From positions 1-23,786 of the forward strand of contig DPXZ01000125.1 in NCBI GenBank assembly GCA_003526765.1: 23,786 bases of DNA. The letters are read 5' to 3'. The translations under genes and the position numbers were made by a program. The notes beneath the pieces are model-generated. The model was given only the letters and a program-made list of their open reading frames with translations, was not told the origin of the DNA and searched no databases. Shown one piece after another: positions 22,250 through 23,786 of the stretch. Positions within the stretch are counted from its first letter, which is position 1, and each line of letters begins with the position of its first letter. The stretch comes from Fervidobacterium sp. Its GTDB lineage: Bacteria; Thermotogota; Thermotogae; Thermotogales; Fervidobacteriaceae.

Positions 22250-23403
22250 ATTCTCTTCAACAGCTCCTCTGCGATTTCTTCTTTTGTGCCATCTAATTGT
22301 ACCATGGCTTTATTTTTGAAAATTAAGTAGACGCTATTTGTGTCACTTCCCATGGCTAATCGTGCATCGTTGGCAACTATTAAATCGGCATTTTTCCTTC
22401 TCAACTTCTCAAACGCATTTTCTACAACATTTTCCGTTTCTGCCGCAAATCCAACAACAAATTGGCGCTCTCTTTTCGACATACCTATACTGTACAATAT
22501 ATCCGGTGTCTTTTCAAGTTCGATTGTTAAGTTATCATTAGTCTTTTTTATTTTCTCTTTTGAAACCATCTTCGGTGCATAATCTGCTACAGCTGCGCAC
22601 ATTATTAGTATATCATAGTCTTCTTTTTTCTCCAAAACCGTATCGTACATTTGTTTGGCAGATCTCACTAAAACTACTTCGTCAACGAAGTACGGAAAGG
22701 TTAAGCAAGTTGGGCCAGTTACAAGACATACTTCTGCTCCAAATCTCTTTGCTGCTTGTGCAATCGCATATCCCATCTTACCACTAGAGTGATTTGAAAT
22801 GTACCTAACCGGATCAAGTTCCTCTTGAGTTGGTCCAGCTGTCACAAGAACTTTCTTGTTTTTCAACAATTTCTCACTCATGATAATCTTAAGAAATTCG
22901 ATGATCTTTTCATTTTCTGGATACCTACCTTTGCCAACGTCTCCACATGCAAGATGCCCACTTTCTGGTTCAAGTACATGCCAACCGTGCTGACGCATCT
23001 TTTCGATATTTTCCAGCGTCAACTCGTTTTCGTACATGCGTGTATTCATAGTAGGTACTATGATTCTTTTGTCTTTTGCAAAGGCTAAGGCCGTCGTGGT
23101 GAGGAGATTATCAGCAATACCATTGGCTAACTTTGCTATCGTGTTCGCAGTTGCAGGTGCTACTAAGAGTACATCTGCCCATTTTGAAAGTTCTGTATGG
23201 ATGATCCAACCTGCCTCTATTTCATATGTGTCGGTGTACACTTTGCAATCCCCAACAGCTGAGAATACTATTGGGTTTACTAGTTTTGCTGCATTTTCTG
23301 TCATGATAATTTGTATGTTCCATCCTTGCTTTCTCATCTTACTTACCAAATCGACTGCCTTGTATATAGCTATTCCAGAACTAACGCCCAGTAAAATATT
23401 CAT
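22231..23403 (-). CDS. coaBC: Bifunctional phosphopantothenoylcysteine decarboxylase / phosphopantothenate-cysteine ligase
   Basis: This is a two-domain CoA-synthesis enzyme of 390 residues. The N-terminal flavin decarboxylase (CoaC, about 1-175) has the catalytic His69 in HTELSKWAD, the P-x-M-N motif with N120 (PTMNTRMYEN) and the catalytic Cys153 in ACGDVGKGR. The C-terminal ligase (CoaB, about 182-390) has TAGPTQEELDPVRYISN with the SSGKMG segment and K278 in AAVADYAPK. Domain order and length match the bacterial fusion. The ribosome binding site is GAGGTGAG. It is the first visible gene of the right-hand minus-strand cluster. panD and coaE of the same pathway are elsewhere in the window. 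Confidence 0.95.
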   Translation of the reverse strand: MNILLGVSSGIAIYKAVDLVSKMRKQGWNIQIIMTENAAKLVNPIVFSAVGDCKVYTDTYEIEAGWIIHTELSKWADVLLVAPATANTIAKLANGIADNLLTTTALAFAKDKRIIVPTMNTRMYENELTLENIEKMRQHGWHVLEPESGHLACGDVGKGRYPENEKIIEFLKIIMSEKLLKNKKVLVTAGPTQEELDPVRYISNHSSGKMGYAIAQAAKRFGAEVCLVTGPTCLTFPYFVDEVVLVRSAKQMYDTVLEKKEDYDILIMCAAVADYAPKMVSKEKIKKTNDNLTIELEKTPDILYSIGMSKRERQFVVGFAAETENVVENAFEKLRRKNADLIVANDARLAMGSDTNSVYLIFKNKAMVQLDGTKEEIAEELLKRICKELS

Positions 23404-23621
23404 TGATCACTCACCTCACTATCAGATGTTGTCAAGATATATCCTTATAAGGTCAAATATACAATAATTATACAACGTTCTATTCAAGATATTCATACAA
23501 ATTGTATGTTAAATTTTGATTAGAGATAATGTTTCCTATTCCGTAAATCAAGCAATAAGTTGTAAAATCTTTGATTACGAGCCACTGAATATTATTTTCT
23601 TCAATTTTCTTATTATTCCTC
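23404..23621. promoter_or_regulatory. coaBC upstream region with palindromes, no gene
   Basis: A very AT-rich stretch between coaBC and a plus-strand promoter. It holds a perfect palindrome CATACAA-a-TTGTATG (23494-23508) and a 10-bp palindrome CCTTATAAGG (23443-23452). Several minus-strand -10-like hexamers (TATAAT, TATATT, TATAAG) are present, but no convincing -35 pairing. Presumably the coaBC promoter is here; the exact elements are not decidable by eye. Confidence 0.45.
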
Positions 23622-23651
23622 TTGACTTTGAATGTTCATATGTGTTAAAAT
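23622..23651 (+). promoter_or_regulatory. Plus-strand promoter at the right edge
   Basis: TTGACT (23622-23627), an 18-base spacer and TAAAAT (23646-23651), the latter preceded by TGT, making an extended -10. The predicted start is near 23658. The transcript would run off the window with no coding start recognisable in the following 128 bases. Confidence 0.55.
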
Positions 23652-23653
23652 AC

Positions 23654-23786
23654 CTACAAATTTCTTACCTTTGTTAATTGTGGCTATAAGGTTTGTAGTT
23701 GACAACTTACTGTGAAAAATCAATGGTGTCAATGGCATCATTGGATGGCACCAAAATTCTTTGGTAGATGCTGTTAACTTGGCGTG
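23654..23786 (+). other. Leader or non-coding RNA start with competing hairpins
   Basis: No coding region is recognised. Inverted repeats are visible: CTACAAA/TTTGTAG (23654-23660 with 23692-23698) at the predicted transcript start; GGTGTCAATG/CATTG...GCACC (23725-23734 with 23739-23743 and 23748-23752); and ACCAAA/TTTGGT (23750-23755 with 23760-23765). The last two share bases and exclude each other, as in attenuators or riboswitches. I could not match it to a known RNA class. Confidence 0.35.

Noticed and set aside
23699..23727. A perfect TTGACA at 23699-23704 as a second edge promoter
   Set aside because: No -10-like hexamer occurs 16-18 bases downstream (AATGGT region), so it is probably chance.
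1..23786. CRISPR array, intact insertion sequence, prophage or toxin-antitoxin pair
   Set aside because: No regularly spaced repeats, no complete transposase or integrase, and no phage structural genes were seen. The only repeats are short local ones.

Overview
The window looks like chromosomal DNA of a member of the Thermotogales, most likely a Fervidobacterium-type organism. The basis is AT-rich coding, AGGAGG/GGAGGTG-type ribosome binding sites with frequent GTG and TTG starts, and gene clusters whose order I recall from Thermotoga relatives. One cluster is ROK regulator / GH3 beta-N-acetylglucosaminidase / sugar-binding protein / two permeases. The other is apt-pgi-small ORF-coaE. The genus call is inference; no rRNA is present. 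Nearly every gene is on the minus strand; the only supported plus-strand gene is a small membrane protein at 13189-13554.

Layout, in minus-strand transcription order from the right edge. (1) 23403-18125: coaBC, a secreted propeller-like protein, a CBS-ACT protein, scpA, scpB and a MoxR-like AAA ATPase, tightly packed with several overlaps. (2) 18029-17434: a His-rich acidic DUF1292-type protein, then tRNA-Thr(GGU) with its own promoter and terminator. (3) 17322-13611: a Pit-type phosphate transporter that appears to start at CTG, apt, pgi, a 73-residue unknown and coaE, ending at a bidirectional terminator shared with the plus-strand membrane gene. (4) 13100-5583: a run of seven genes with gaps of 11 to 58 bases: nadE, a Mut7-C RNase-like protein, a large soluble histidine kinase, panD, a FapA/DUF342 protein, manA and a Crp/Fnr regulator. 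(5) 5149-1: an amino-sugar (probably chito-oligosaccharide) uptake operon: ROK regulator with its own promoter and overlapping operator-like palindrome, cytoplasmic NagZ-like GH3 enzyme, substrate-binding protein, MalF-type permease and a MalG-type permease cut by the window edge. A 13-bp hairpin separates the binding-protein gene from the permease genes.

Metabolic themes are CoA synthesis (panD, coaBC, coaE), NAD synthesis (nadE), sugar-phosphate interconversion (pgi, manA), purine salvage plus phosphate uptake (apt, pit), chromosome condensation (scpA/scpB), and sugar uptake.

The least ordinary points are: the partial MalG-type permease carries an inserted extracytoplasmic domain of about 150 residues that reads like a carbohydrate-binding jelly roll; the phosphate transporter seems to need a CTG start; the DUF1292 protein has a 12-histidine head and an acidic tail; and a plus-strand promoter at the right edge is followed by mutually exclusive hairpins and no recognisable gene. 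I see no CRISPR array, no intact insertion sequence and no prophage.
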